Below, piece by piece: positions 1 to 8,539 of a DNA stretch of 64,000 nt. How positions within the stretch are numbered: the first letter of the stretch is position 1; the number at the start of each line of letters is the position of its first letter. The position numbers and the translations under genes were made by a program. The notes beneath the pieces were generated by a model. It worked only from the letters and a program-made list of their open reading frames with translations. It had not been told where the DNA came from and did no database searches. The stretch comes from JAFDWR01 sp038216655 (lineage in GTDB: Bacteria; Armatimonadota; Fimbriimonadia; Fimbriimonadales; Fimbriimonadaceae): positions 10,609-74,608 of the forward strand of contig JBBQPZ010000018.1 in NCBI GenBank assembly GCA_038216655.1. The letters run 5' to 3'.

Positions 1-1
1 G

Positions 2-727
2 TATGCGAATAAGGACAATCTCCTTCGCATCACCTTCCGTATCGCGGACGCCAGCCAGGTCTTCGGCCCCGGCGGCGGCAACGGTCCGGTTGGACCGTCG
101 GGTCCCGGCGGTCCTGGTGGCGGCGGACGACCGGGCAACGGTCGATTTGGCGGTGGCCCTCCTGGCCCGGGTGGCCCTGTTGGCCCCGGCGGAGCCGGAG
201 CGACCACCCCTCCGAAGGAGACCCTCAAGAACCTCCGTCTGATCGTCACGACGACCGACGGCAAGAAGAGCGAGGTCTTCGTCCCCGTCTCGACCAGCAT
301 GGCGGGTGAGCGCGATTGGCGCATGGTCTCGATCCCCCTTCAGGCGATCCGGGGTCTTGATGCCACGAACAAGACGGTCAAGGAACTCGCGATCTCCGCC
401 GATGCGACGACAACCCTCTACCTCGGCGACCTTCGCGTGGTCAGCGACTCCACGAAGATCTCCGGCGAGATCACCACGAAGGGTCCGATCAACCTCGCCT
501 TGGGCGACGAGCTAACGCTGAGCGCCTATGGATTCGGTGGATCGAGTCCCCTTAAGTATCAGTGGGACTTTAATGCCACCGACGGAATCCAGGTCGATTC
601 CGAAGGCCAGACGATCAAGCACAAGTTCCGCAAAGCGGGCCACTTCACCGTGACCCTCACCGTCGTGGACACCTACGGCCTGAAGGCTCCCGCGACTTCT
701 AAGCTGGAAGTCACGATCAACCCATAA
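2..727 (+). CDS. PKD-domain secreted protein, C-terminal part (partial)
   Basis: The reading frame is open from the window edge to a TAA stop, so the N-terminus lies outside. About 240 residues are visible. The first third contains a collagen-like stretch of GPGG/PGG repeats (roughly residues 24-68), followed by a beta-rich segment and then a PKD-type domain near the C-terminus. The motif YQWDFNATDG and the later HFTVTLTVVD match the PKD consensus of a WDF/WDFGDG strand followed by VTLTV. PKD domains are beta sandwiches found in secreted and surface proteins, often beside sugar-binding modules. The middle part resembles a carbohydrate-binding jelly-roll, but I cannot assign it. A strong terminator follows 15 nt after the stop. 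Confidence 0.75.
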   Translation, partial: YANKDNLLRITFRIADASQVFGPGGGNGPVGPSGPGGPGGGGRPGNGRFGGGPPGPGGPVGPGGAGATTPPKETLKNLRLIVTTTDGKKSEVFVPVSTSMAGERDWRMVSIPLQAIRGLDATNKTVKELAISADATTTLYLGDLRVVSDSTKISGEITTKGPINLALGDELTLSAYGFGGSSPLKYQWDFNATDGIQVDSEGQTIKHKFRKAGHFTVTLTVVDTYGLKAPATSKLEVTINP

Positions 728-742
728 CGGTGGGTCGAAGAG

Positions 743-773
743 AAAAGGGCGGACTGGTGTCCGCCCTTTTTTT
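743..773 (+). terminator. Rho-independent terminator after the PKD-domain gene
   Basis: A perfect 12-bp stem (743-754 with 759-770) closes a TGGT loop. The right arm runs into seven consecutive T residues (767-773). Confidence 0.93.
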
Positions 774-860
774 GTGCCCAGAGTAGGACAATGCAGCCAA
801 GTTATTGTAATAGTCGCGGGAAATCGGACACCCTTGAAGCACTATCTAGGACCTCAAGGT

Positions 861-866
861 CATACT
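861..866 (+). promoter_or_regulatory. Possible -10 box for the LuxR-type regulator
   Basis: CATACT lies 51 nt before the ATG at 918, and AAGGA at 904-908 could be the ribosome binding site. I see no convincing -35 box. Confidence 0.35.
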
Positions 867-917
867 AGAAAAGAAAGGTCGTTCGGAGAGTGCATCGGCC
901 CTAAGGACAACTGAAAC

Positions 918-1546
918 ATGAGAATCGCCCTCTGTAGTAAGGAGCCGCTGTTTCGCGAGGCTCTTGCCAGCCTTCTAAGCCATGAAGGAAACTTCGATGT
1001 CGTTGCGAAGGAGTCGCAGCCTCGAGCCTGTCTGTCGGCAGCGAAGGAGCAACGTGCCAACATCATTGTGGTTGACGGCCACACGATGGAGTCCAACGAG
1101 CTTGAGTTCTTCATGGGGGCTCGCGCCTACGGTGATTTTGGTATCGCCGTGGTGGTCAGTGAGGACGATGAAGAGCGCGTCGGCCAGCACCAGCCCGATG
1201 CCCTCGTAAGCCGAGACAAGGGATCGATTCCTCTGTTCAAGGCGATCCGAGAGATGGGTGCCCAGTTCGTCCGCGTGCCGACCGGCCGCGTTCGCGACGG
1301 CCGCAGCCACGGATACAACTCCGAATTCGAGCTCACCCGCCGCGAGTTCGAAGTCGCTTCGCTCGTCGCGAAGGGCTTCTCGAACCGGCGCATCGCCGCC
1401 GTCACCGGCCTGCGCGAGCAGAGCATCAAGAACTTGGTCAGCGTGATCATGCGCAAGCTCAAGTGCGAGAACCGCGTCCAGGTCGCCCTCCGGCTTACCC
1501 ACGCGACCGTCGGTAGCGAGAGCGACGCGGCCGAGAGCACGAAGGC

Positions 1547-1550
<4 letters not shown>
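918..1550 (+). CDS. NarL/LuxR-type response regulator with atypical receiver
   Basis: The 210-residue product has the size and order of a NarL-family regulator: an N-terminal receiver-like domain (about 1-120) and a C-terminal LuxR helix-turn-helix (about 138-200). The HTH is clear from the ELTRREFEVASLVAKGFSNR stretch followed by IKNLVSVIMRKLKCENRVQ. In the receiver, Asp53 sits at the end of strand 3 (IIVVDGH), with Ser81 and Lys101 in the usual switch positions. The N-terminal acidic pair that binds Mg is reduced to Lys8-Glu9, so phosphorylation may be weak or absent. There is no adjacent histidine kinase. The stop overlaps the GTG start of cdsA by 4 nt, so the two are probably translationally coupled. 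Target genes cannot be deduced. Confidence 0.85.
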
Positions 1551-2344
<794 letters not shown>

Positions 2345-2354
2345 ACCAAGTTAA

Positions 2355-2420
2355 GGGGTGGCACGGTTTGTCCGGAACTGGAATTACCCGAGATCCGGAA
2401 CCACTTCCCGGCAAGCCGTG
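2355..2420 (+). repeat. REP-like unit, family R1, single copy
   Basis: This 66-nt unit begins with GGTGGCACGGTTTGTCCGG and ends with CCCGGCAAGCCGTG. Its two ends are imperfectly complementary, so the unit can form a stem-loop by itself. The same unit recurs elsewhere in the window, alone or as inverted pairs. Confidence 0.85.
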
Positions 2421-2481
2421 CTCTGGCGCGCGAGCCGTTTGCGACTCGCTTCAATTGCGACTCACTAGAACGACAACGAAT

Positions 2482-2641
2482 GGGGTGGCACGGCTTGTCC
2501 GGAACTGGAGTTGCCTGCGATCCGGAACTACATCCCGGCAAGCCGTGCTCTTACACGCGAGTGGTAATTCCAACTCACGGCTTGCCGGGAAGCACCTGGT
2601 CGTCACAGGCATTTCCAACCCCGGACAAACCGTGCCACCCC
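2482..2641 (+). repeat. R1 inverted pair (BIME-like)
   Basis: Two 66-nt R1 units face each other (2482-2547 and 2576-2641) around a 28-nt spacer. The units align without gaps. Their outer ends match at 20 of 21 positions, and their inner ends (2533-2547 with 2576-2590) are perfectly complementary over 15 bp. The whole element could fold as a long hairpin or cruciform. Together with the single unit upstream it fills the gap between cdsA and the convergent DUF6265-like gene. Confidence 0.88.
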
Positions 2642-2646
2642 GCACT

Positions 2647-3051
2647 CTACAGCGGACGAAACTCGAAATCGTCGAACTTCATCCGTCCTTCTTCAGTGCC
2701 CTCGATCCGACACCACAGGCCACCCTCACGAGGCTGATAGCGAATCTTCGAGGGATACGGATTGGAGGGGTTCTCGAACAGCGCCTCGTTATCCGACAAC
2801 GTGGTCAGTCGAAACGCGTGCGGGTGCTTCTCGCCCTTGGAGGGCGCACCCAGCAGCATCCACATCGTGAGCCCGTCGCCGTCCGGCTCGATCGCCATGA
2901 ACTCCATGAAGACCGTCTCGCCTCCGCGGATGTGCCGTCCGACCCCCACCATCGTCCCGCCCGCGGGCAAAGACCAGGACTCCTCGAACGAGCCGCCCCC
3001 GATCAAGCAAGCCCACTTCCCGGTCATCCAGCCGAGCCGTTCGATCTCCAC
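2647..3051 (-). CDS. DUF6265-like conserved protein
   Basis: The 134-residue soluble protein begins MEIERLGWMTGKW. It contains FEESWSLPAGGTMVGVGRH and later LTMWMLLGAPSKGEKH. This pattern (a WM.G.W start, an E.W..P..GTM.G. middle, and a beta-rich lipocalin-like body) fits the DUF6265 group, whose function is unknown. The start is GTG and follows the yvcK stop directly (TAA then GTG on the minus strand), so it is the last gene of the holin-yvcK operon. The assignment rests on pattern recognition alone. Confidence 0.7.
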   Translation of the reverse strand: MEIERLGWMTGKWACLIGGGSFEESWSLPAGGTMVGVGRHIRGGETVFMEFMAIEPDGDGLTMWMLLGAPSKGEKHPHAFRLTTLSDNEALFENPSNPYPSKIRYQPREGGLWCRIEGTEEGRMKFDDFEFRPL

Positions 3052-4365
3052 TTACGTGTCCTCCAGCAAGGCAATCAGGCGCGCGGCGACCCGCATCGGA
3101 TCGTGACGGACCACGTCAGTCTGATTCATAAAGTTCCCCTGCACGACCCGGAATCCAACCGCCCGAATCCGGTCGCTGTCCGCGTCGACCAAGTGCTGCC
3201 CCGAGCCGCGATACCGCTCCAGCAGGTCCTCGCTCGGGATGCCGTCGTTGATCATGATGAAGTCGAAAAGCCGCGTTTCGACCGAGTTCAGGATCGCGGT
3301 GACGTGCTCCGAGGCGCTAAACCCCTCGCTCTCGCCGGGCTGGGTCATGACGTTGCACACGTACACCTTGAGCGCGGGCGAGGCCGTAATCGTCTCCTTA
3401 ACCCCGGGCACGAGCAAGTTCGGGATGATGCTAGTGAAGACCGAGCCCGGCCCAACCACGATCAAATCGGCATCCTGGATCGCCGCGAGCGCGACTTTGT
3501 TGGCATCTACATCAGGCGGATCGAGATACACCCGGCGGATCTTTCCGCCCGCGGAGGCGATGGCGGTCTCACCGCTGATCTCGACTCCACCTTCCAGGAG
3601 CGCGCGCAGCCCGACGTGGCTCAGCGTCGAAGGGACGACGCGGCCGCGGATGTTGAGAACTTCGCTGGCCTTCGAGATCGCGAGCTCGAAGTCGCCGTGG
3701 CACTGATCGACGAGCGCGGCGATCAGGAGGTTGCCTATCGCGTGGCCGCTGAGCGTGCCGGAGTCGTCCTTGAAGCGGTGCTGAAAGAGGTCGCTGAGCG
3801 ACTTCTCCGCGTCGGCGAGGGCGACCAGGCAGTTCCGGATGTCGCCGGGAGGGATCATCCCCTTGTCCTTGATCAGGCGTCCAGAGGAGCCACCGTCGTC
3901 GGTTACGGTCACGATCGCGGTGATGTTGCTCGAATACTGCTTAAGGCCCCTCAGGAGCGTGCTCAGTCCGGTCCCGCCACCGAGGGCCACGATGCGCGGA
4001 CCTTGGGCGAGTTCCTGCCGCCGCCGAAACTCGGCCACGATGCCCGTCTTCATGCCCGGGTTCACCGTCTCCTGCAGCCTTCGATACGCGCGCCGCGCCC
4101 CGAAATAGACCAGCATCATCCCAAAAAGCAGGAAGGGGAGGGCGACCCAGTGGGCGGCGCGGTCGACGCTATCCTGAGGCACCACCCGGCTCATCAGGTC
4201 GTGGAAGAAACGCGTGATTGAGTGGATCGGCCCTTCAATCAGCGCGCCGAAACTAAGCGCCGCGCCGACCATGAACAAGGCGAGCCCAGCCAGTACGAGA
4301 AACGTCGCCTGACGGAACCCAGCCGTGGGCGCGAGCAGCTTACGGATCGTTCGCCGTTTAATCAT
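3052..4365 (-). CDS. yvcK: YvcK-type gluconeogenesis factor with N-terminal membrane segments
   Basis: YvcK/CofD-like proteins bind UDP-sugars and link carbon metabolism to cell-wall synthesis. This 437-residue protein has two predicted membrane helices (about residues 17-40 and 70-90). They precede a Rossmann-type core beginning IVALGGGTGLSTLLRGLKQY, followed by VTVTDDGGSSGRL, PPGDIRNCLVAL and SGHAIGNLL. All are hallmark YvcK motifs. Bacillus YvcK is about 317 residues and soluble; an N-terminal membrane extension is known in some phyla. The ATG at 4365 is chosen because the MIKRRTIRKLL start lies just inside the end of the holin-like gene (8-nt overlap). A longer frame upstream would run through that gene. 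Confidence 0.92.
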   Translation of the reverse strand: MIKRRTIRKLLAPTAGFRQATFLVLAGLALFMVGAALSFGALIEGPIHSITRFFHDLMSRVVPQDSVDRAAHWVALPFLLFGMMLVYFGARRAYRRLQETVNPGMKTGIVAEFRRRQELAQGPRIVALGGGTGLSTLLRGLKQYSSNITAIVTVTDDGGSSGRLIKDKGMIPPGDIRNCLVALADAEKSLSDLFQHRFKDDSGTLSGHAIGNLLIAALVDQCHGDFELAISKASEVLNIRGRVVPSTLSHVGLRALLEGGVEISGETAIASAGGKIRRVYLDPPDVDANKVALAAIQDADLIVVGPGSVFTSIIPNLLVPGVKETITASPALKVYVCNVMTQPGESEGFSASEHVTAILNSVETRLFDFIMINDGIPSEDLLERYRGSGQHLVDADSDRIRAVGFRVVQGNFMNQTDVVRHDPMRVAARLIALLEDT

Positions 4366-4756
4366 CCTTGTCGTCAGGCAGGAACACGCCCAGAACGCCG
4401 TTGATGAAGGAAACAAGGATGCTCGCGACGAACGCGGCGAAGAAGCCTCGCGCATCGCTCGGCTCAGTGATGTGGAAGCCAAGGTTGAGCTTGGCGGCGG
4501 CAAAGAAAACCGCCGCATTCACCACAAGCGCGAACAAACCGAGCGTCAGACAAGTGATCGGCAACGTGAAAAACTTGATGACCCGGCCCAAAGTGGCGTT
4601 CAAGAACCCGAGCACCGCGACGCCGACCAAGAGCTTCAAACCATCGGTAAAGGTCTCAACGTGCGCCTCAAACCCAAGATTCAGCGCCTTACTGACGTAA
4701 CTGGCGGCAAGAATCGACACCGCCATCAAAATCCAACGTAAAATCAGCTTGCCCAT
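4358..4756 (-). CDS. Phage holin family (YvlD-like) membrane protein
   Basis: The 132-residue protein has four hydrophobic helices with short loops. It starts MGKLILRWILMAVSILAASY and includes LKLLVGVAVLGFLNATLGRV and FFTLPITCLTLGLFALVVN. This matches the 4-TM family annotated as phage holin family protein or YvlD, which is a chromosomal membrane protein of unknown role rather than a lysis gene. The last helix is followed by an acidic tail (PDDKDD). It heads the minus-strand operon with yvcK and overlaps it by 8 nt. It is divergent from mutS. Confidence 0.85.
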   Translation of the reverse strand: MGKLILRWILMAVSILAASYVSKALNLGFEAHVETFTDGLKLLVGVAVLGFLNATLGRVIKFFTLPITCLTLGLFALVVNAAVFFAAAKLNLGFHITEPSDARGFFAAFVASILVSFINGVLGVFLPDDKDD

Positions 4757-4836
4757 AGAAGGCCTTCCGGTACTGCCCAGTTTGTGCGATACCGAGATCA
4801 GTCTACAAGCTTCCCCGAACAATCGTGAGGCGGGGA

Positions 4837-4842
4837 TACACT
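4837..4842 (+). promoter_or_regulatory. -10 box TACACT just before mutS
   Basis: TACACT is followed by 8 nt and then the GTG at 4851. Transcription would begin at or beside the start codon, suggesting a leaderless mRNA. The position also supports this GTG over an in-frame ATG at 4749. Confidence 0.6.
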
Positions 4843-4850
4843 CAGATGCC

Positions 4851-7538
4851 GTGAACGCCCGAACGCCGATGCTCCAGCAGTACTTCAGCGTCAAAAGAGA
4901 TCACCCGGGCGTTGTGCTCGCGATGCGCGTCGGCGACTTCTACGAGTTCTATGGCGAGGACGCGGAGCGCGCCGCCGAAGCCCTGGAGATCACCCTCACC
5001 GGCCGCGACGACGGCGGTACCCGCGTCCCGATGGCCGGAGTGCCCTTTCACTCGGTCGAGAAGTATTTGGCGCGCCTCCTTGCGAAGGGAATCAAAGTCG
5101 CGATCTGCGACCAACTCGAAGACCCCAAGACCACCAAAGGTCTGATCAAGCGCGGTGTGACTCGCGTGCTCACCCCTGGCACGGTGATGGACGACGCGAT
5201 GCTGCCACGCGGGGCGAACAACTTCCTCGTCTCGCTCTGCGTACAAGACGGGCGCATCGGCTTGGCGACCCTGGATCCCTCCACCGGCGAGTTCGTGGTA
5301 ACAGAGCTGACCGGCGATCAGGCGGACGACCGATTGCTGCAGGAGTTGGAGAGGCTGCGTCCCGCAGAGCTCTTGGTCGGCCCTCACCACGAGGCGGTCG
5401 GGGAGCTTGCGCGCGGGACACTGGGTTCGTCCGTTACCGAGCTGACTCCGCTTTCAACCGACCGCGCGACGCGGCGACTGCTCGATCAGTTCCACGTCTC
5501 GAACCTGCACGGATTCGGCCTGGAGGACCGCCCCTCGGCGGTCGTCGCCGCCTCGATGATCCTCGCCTACGCCGAGCGAAACAAACTCTCGCTCGACCAC
5601 GTGTCAGCGATTGCCACCTACTCGGTCGACGGATTTATGCGCCTCGATCCGGCGACGCGGCGCTCCCTAGAGCTGACCCACAGCATGGCCGACGGCGGGC
5701 GGCGGCACACCCTGCTCTCCGTCCTCGACGAGACCGTGACGTCGATGGGTGCGCGCCAATTGCGTCGATGGGTGGAGCAACCGCTACTCGACGCCGCCCA
5801 GATCGTGGCTAGGCACGAGGCGGTCGAACGGCTGCTGTCGCAATCCTTGACTCGAGGCGACCTGCGCGATGGGCTAAAGCGCTTGTCGGACCTCGAGAGA
5901 TTGGTTTCCCGCGTCGCGACCAACCTTGCGGGTCCACGGGATCTTGCGGCACTGAGAGACTCGATTCTGGTCCTGCCCGCCCTTGCCGACCCGCTGCGAA
6001 AGGTGGGTCTTGGGCGGATTCAGGAATTAAGGGAGCAGATGTCGGATCACTCGCTCATCGGGGGTCTCATTGACGCGGCGCTGGTCGCCGAACCACCCCA
6101 CTCGATCCGGGACGGCGGAATCATCCGCCCGAACTACGACGTGGAGCTCGACAAGCTACGCGACCTCGGCAAGAACGGCAAGTCGTACATCGCCAGCCTG
6201 GAGCAGAAAGAGCGCGAGCAAACCGGCATCGCGAACCTGAAGGTTGGGTTCAACTCGGTTTTCGGCTACTTCCTCGAAGTCGGCAAAGCCCAGATCGCGA
6301 AGGTGCCCGACCACTACATCCGCAAGCAGACCACCGCGAACGCCGAGCGCTACATCACCGCGGAGTTGAAGGAGCACGAGTCCCTGGTCCTCGGAGCCGA
6401 AGAGAAGGCGACGGCCCTGGAAGCCGACCTGTTCAACCGCCTGCGGTTGCGGGTTGCCGAGCACGCCAAGACGCTCCTGCAGACGGCGAGAGCCCTCGCC
6501 GAGATCGACACGCTGTCGGCACTTGCCGAAGTTGCTTCAAGGCGAGGCTACATCCGACCAGAGATCGTGGAGGCGGATTGCCTGGAGATCGAAGGCGGGC
6601 GGCATCCTGTCGTGGAGACGGCAACGACGCAGTTTGTTCCCAACGATTCCCACCTAGGCGGGAATCGGACGGTATTGGGGTATTGGGGTATTGAGGTATT
6701 GCCGCAGTCTGAGTCTGAGCCTGAGTCTGAGTCCAACTCCAAAGGGCCAATACCCCAATACCCAAATACCCCAATACCTAGCGCGGCCGCGCCGCGCATC
6801 GTCATCCTCACCGGCCCCAACATGTCCGGCAAGTCGACCTATCTCCGCCAGAACGCGCTGATCGTGCTGATGGCCCAGATCGGCTCGTTCGTCCCGGCGA
6901 AGAAGTGCCGTCTAAGCCTATGCGACCGGATCTTCGCGCGCATCGGTGCGAAAGACGAGCTTGCGCTGGGGCAGAGCACGTTCATGGTTGAGATGGTGGA
7001 GTCGGCGAACATTCTCAACCACGCCACCTCTCGCTCCCTCGTCATCCTGGACGAGGTCGGCCGCGGCACCTCGACCTATGACGGCCTCGCGATCGCCTGG
7101 GCGATGATCGAGCACCTGGCGGGTGTCGGAGCCAAAACGCTTTTCGCCACCCATTACCATCAGCTCAACGCCCTTGCCGACCAGATTCCGTCAATCGTCA
7201 ACTTCAGGGTTGCCGTCGAGGAGACCGGAGACACCGTCGTCTGGACCCACCGTGTCCTCCCGGGCGGCACCGACCGGTCCTACGGCATCCAGGTCGCGCG
7301 CATGGCGGGCGTTCCGCCACCTGTTCTGCTCCGAGCCGCCGAGATTCTCGAAGACCTGGAACGGAAAGCCGACGCCCCAAAGGCGATCCCCGCCCAGACG
7401 CAGAAGCTTCAGATGACGCTGTTCGAACTCGAGGAGCCGCCGGTGGTGCGGGCGTTGCAGGATCTCGACCTCAACCGCCTCACGCCGATGGAAGCGCTTC
7501 GGACCCTCGACGAATGGCAGCGCAAGTGGTCGAAGTGA
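4851..7538 (+). CDS. mutS: DNA mismatch repair protein MutS
   Basis: MutS recognises mismatches and recruits MutL. The 895-residue protein starts near TPMLQQYFSVKRDHPG. It has the mismatch-binding FYEFYGEDA motif, which includes the Phe-X-Glu wedge. The core and clamp domains follow, and then the ATPase domain with Walker A GPNMSGKST (residues 655-663), Walker B VILDEVGRGTSTYDG and the FATHYH motif. The C-terminal HTH region is present. The GTG at 4851 is preferred because the upstream ATG at 4749 would overlap the divergent holin-like gene. An extra segment (about residues 607-643) just before the ATPase strand is encoded by an in-frame 108-nt inverted repeat, making the protein longer than the usual 850-860 residues. 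No mutL is in the window. Confidence 0.96.
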   Translation: MNARTPMLQQYFSVKRDHPGVVLAMRVGDFYEFYGEDAERAAEALEITLTGRDDGGTRVPMAGVPFHSVEKYLARLLAKGIKVAICDQLEDPKTTKGLIKRGVTRVLTPGTVMDDAMLPRGANNFLVSLCVQDGRIGLATLDPSTGEFVVTELTGDQADDRLLQELERLRPAELLVGPHHEAVGELARGTLGSSVTELTPLSTDRATRRLLDQFHVSNLHGFGLEDRPSAVVAASMILAYAERNKLSLDHVSAIATYSVDGFMRLDPATRRSLELTHSMADGGRRHTLLSVLDETVTSMGARQLRRWVEQPLLDAAQIVARHEAVERLLSQSLTRGDLRDGLKRLSDLERLVSRVATNLAGPRDLAALRDSILVLPALADPLRKVGLGRIQELREQMSDHSLIGGLIDAALVAEPPHSIRDGGIIRPNYDVELDKLRDLGKNGKSYIASLEQKEREQTGIANLKVGFNSVFGYFLEVGKAQIAKVPDHYIRKQTTANAERYITAELKEHESLVLGAEEKATALEADLFNRLRLRVAEHAKTLLQTARALAEIDTLSALAEVASRRGYIRPEIVEADCLEIEGGRHPVVETATTQFVPNDSHLGGNRTVLGYWGIEVLPQSESEPESESNSKGPIPQYPNTPIPSAAAPRIVILTGPNMSGKSTYLRQNALIVLMAQIGSFVPAKKCRLSLCDRIFARIGAKDELALGQSTFMVEMVESANILNHATSRSLVILDEVGRGTSTYDGLAIAWAMIEHLAGVGAKTLFATHYHQLNALADQIPSIVNFRVAVEETGDTVVWTHRVLPGGTDRSYGIQVARMAGVPPPVLLRAAEILEDLERKADAPKAIPAQTQKLQMTLFELEEPPVVRALQDLDLNRLTPMEALRTLDEWQRKWSK
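6671..6778 (+). repeat. In-frame inverted repeat and hexamer insertion within mutS
   Basis: The left arm is made of GGTATTGGGGTATTGGGG-type units (6671-6700). The middle holds TCTGAG hexamers (about 6708-6731) and CCAACTCC. The right arm (6747-6778) is the reverse complement of the left. The length is 108 nt, exactly 36 codons. It encodes a low-complexity stretch rich in S, E and P followed by PIPQYPNTPIP. Confidence 0.85.
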
Positions 7539-7562
7539 GTCTGCAAAAATCCTAGGTCGGCG

Positions 7563-7568
7563 TACACT
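7563..7568 (+). promoter_or_regulatory. -10 box TACACT before the pilin-like array
   Basis: TACACT is followed by 5 nt and the ATG at 7574. It is the only clear promoter before the first two copies of the array. Confidence 0.6.
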
Positions 7569-7573
7569 AAGTC

Positions 7574-8053
7574 ATGACCCGCCGCGCGATCACTCCCGTT
7601 GACGTTCTTCTTTGCGCCTCCACCCTCGTTTCGGCAACGGCCGCTCTCTTGCCGCTGCAGCATCAGGTGGCGGTGGACAAGCGGACGGTGTGCCTTACCA
7701 ACCTCAAGATGAACGCCACGGCGATCGCGATCTACGAAGCCGACTACGACGACTATCTGCCCCGCGCCAAGAAATGGATGGATTCGATCCTCCCGTACAC
7801 GAGGAACGAGAAGTCCTTCCACTGCCCTTCCGTGGCGAGTTCCGCTTACGGATACGCCCTCAGTTCGTTGCTCGCCGGTAAGAACGCCGCGAAGATCGTG
7901 AATCCGGCCTCGGAAGCCTTAAGTTTTGATTCGATCGTGCTTTCGCGCAGCGCGGTTTCGACCTTGAAGACCCTGCCCAAACCCGGGCGACATGAGGGAA
8001 AGGACAACGTCGCCTACGCCGATACCCACGCGAAGTCCATGGCGCCAAACTGA
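7574..8053 (+). CDS. Miniature pilin-like H-X9-DG-type protein, copy 1
   Basis: This is the first of five tandem paralogues. The 159-residue product has an N-terminal hydrophobic helix right after MTRRAITPVDVLL, then CLTNLKMNATAIAIYEADY (the usual C-x-N-L-K after a pilin helix), FHCPS, and a C-terminal RHEGKDNVAYADTH. That last motif is the H-X9-DG-type tail of planctomycete and armatimonad type II/IV pilin-like proteins, here with DT replacing DG. The usual GFTLIELL signal is degenerate: there is no Gly at the cleavage site and Asp stands near the Glu5 position. It may be a pseudopilin that stays uncleaved in the membrane. The exact role is unknown. Copy 2 starts 3 nt after its stop. Confidence 0.75.
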   Translation: MTRRAITPVDVLLCASTLVSATAALLPLQHQVAVDKRTVCLTNLKMNATAIAIYEADYDDYLPRAKKWMDSILPYTRNEKSFHCPSVASSAYGYALSSLLAGKNAAKIVNPASEALSFDSIVLSRSAVSTLKTLPKPGRHEGKDNVAYADTHAKSMAPN

Positions 8054-8056
8054 GCC

Positions 8057-8536
8057 ATGACCCGCCGCGCCATCACCACGACCGAAGCCCTCCTGTGCAT
8101 CGCCGTGATGGTGGCAGTGACCTCCGCTCTGACGCCAATTCAGGCCGGGGACCCGTCGAACAAGAAGGACGGGTGCATCTCGAATCTGAAGCAGAGCGGC
8201 CTCGCGATCATCATGTATTCGGGGGATTACGACGACGTCATGCCGCCCGCCCGGAAGTGGATGGATGCCGTGAAGGAATACGTCAAGACCGAGGCGATCT
8301 ACCATTGCCCCGCGCTAGGCGGCACGGCGTACGGATACGCGCTCCACTCCGATCTGGCCGGGAAAGAATGGTCCAAGATCAAGAATCCCCAGAACTTGCC
8401 GATGGTGTTCGATTCAAGCCAGGAGCACCGAAGCGCCGTCGCCACGCTCAAGTCCCTCCCCTCGCCGCCACGGCATGAGGGGAAGAACAACATCTGCTAC
8501 GCCGACGGCCACACTGTCGCAGTCGCGGGGCACTGA
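8057..8536 (+). CDS. Miniature pilin-like H-X9-DG-type protein, copy 2
   Basis: This 159-residue paralogue of copy 1 is the same length. It starts MTRRAITTTEALLCIAVMVA, which keeps a Glu in the pilin Glu5 position but lacks the Gly needed for prepilin peptidase. CISNLKQSGLAIIMYSGDY, YHCPALGG and RHEGKNNICYADGH are all present, so the H-X9-DG tail is intact here. Only 3 nt separate it from copy 1, and no Shine-Dalgarno sequence is evident, so translation is probably coupled. It is the best preserved member of the array. The motif set suggests export or anchoring by the N-terminal helix, with a globular domain outside the membrane. Confidence 0.75.
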   Translation: MTRRAITTTEALLCIAVMVAVTSALTPIQAGDPSNKKDGCISNLKQSGLAIIMYSGDYDDVMPPARKWMDAVKEYVKTEAIYHCPALGGTAYGYALHSDLAGKEWSKIKNPQNLPMVFDSSQEHRSAVATLKSLPSPPRHEGKNNICYADGHTVAVAGH

Positions 8537-8539
8537 CGC

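Noticed and set aside
2368..4221. Plus-strand open frame of about 617 codons opposite yvcK
   Set aside because: It covers repeats and the antisense of yvcK and the DUF6265-like gene. The translation is Arg/Pro/His-rich with no motif, and the minus-strand genes are clearly real.
4749..4850. Upstream ATG extension of mutS
   Set aside because: It would overlap the divergent holin-like gene and lie before the TACACT box. The peptide has no counterpart in MutS.
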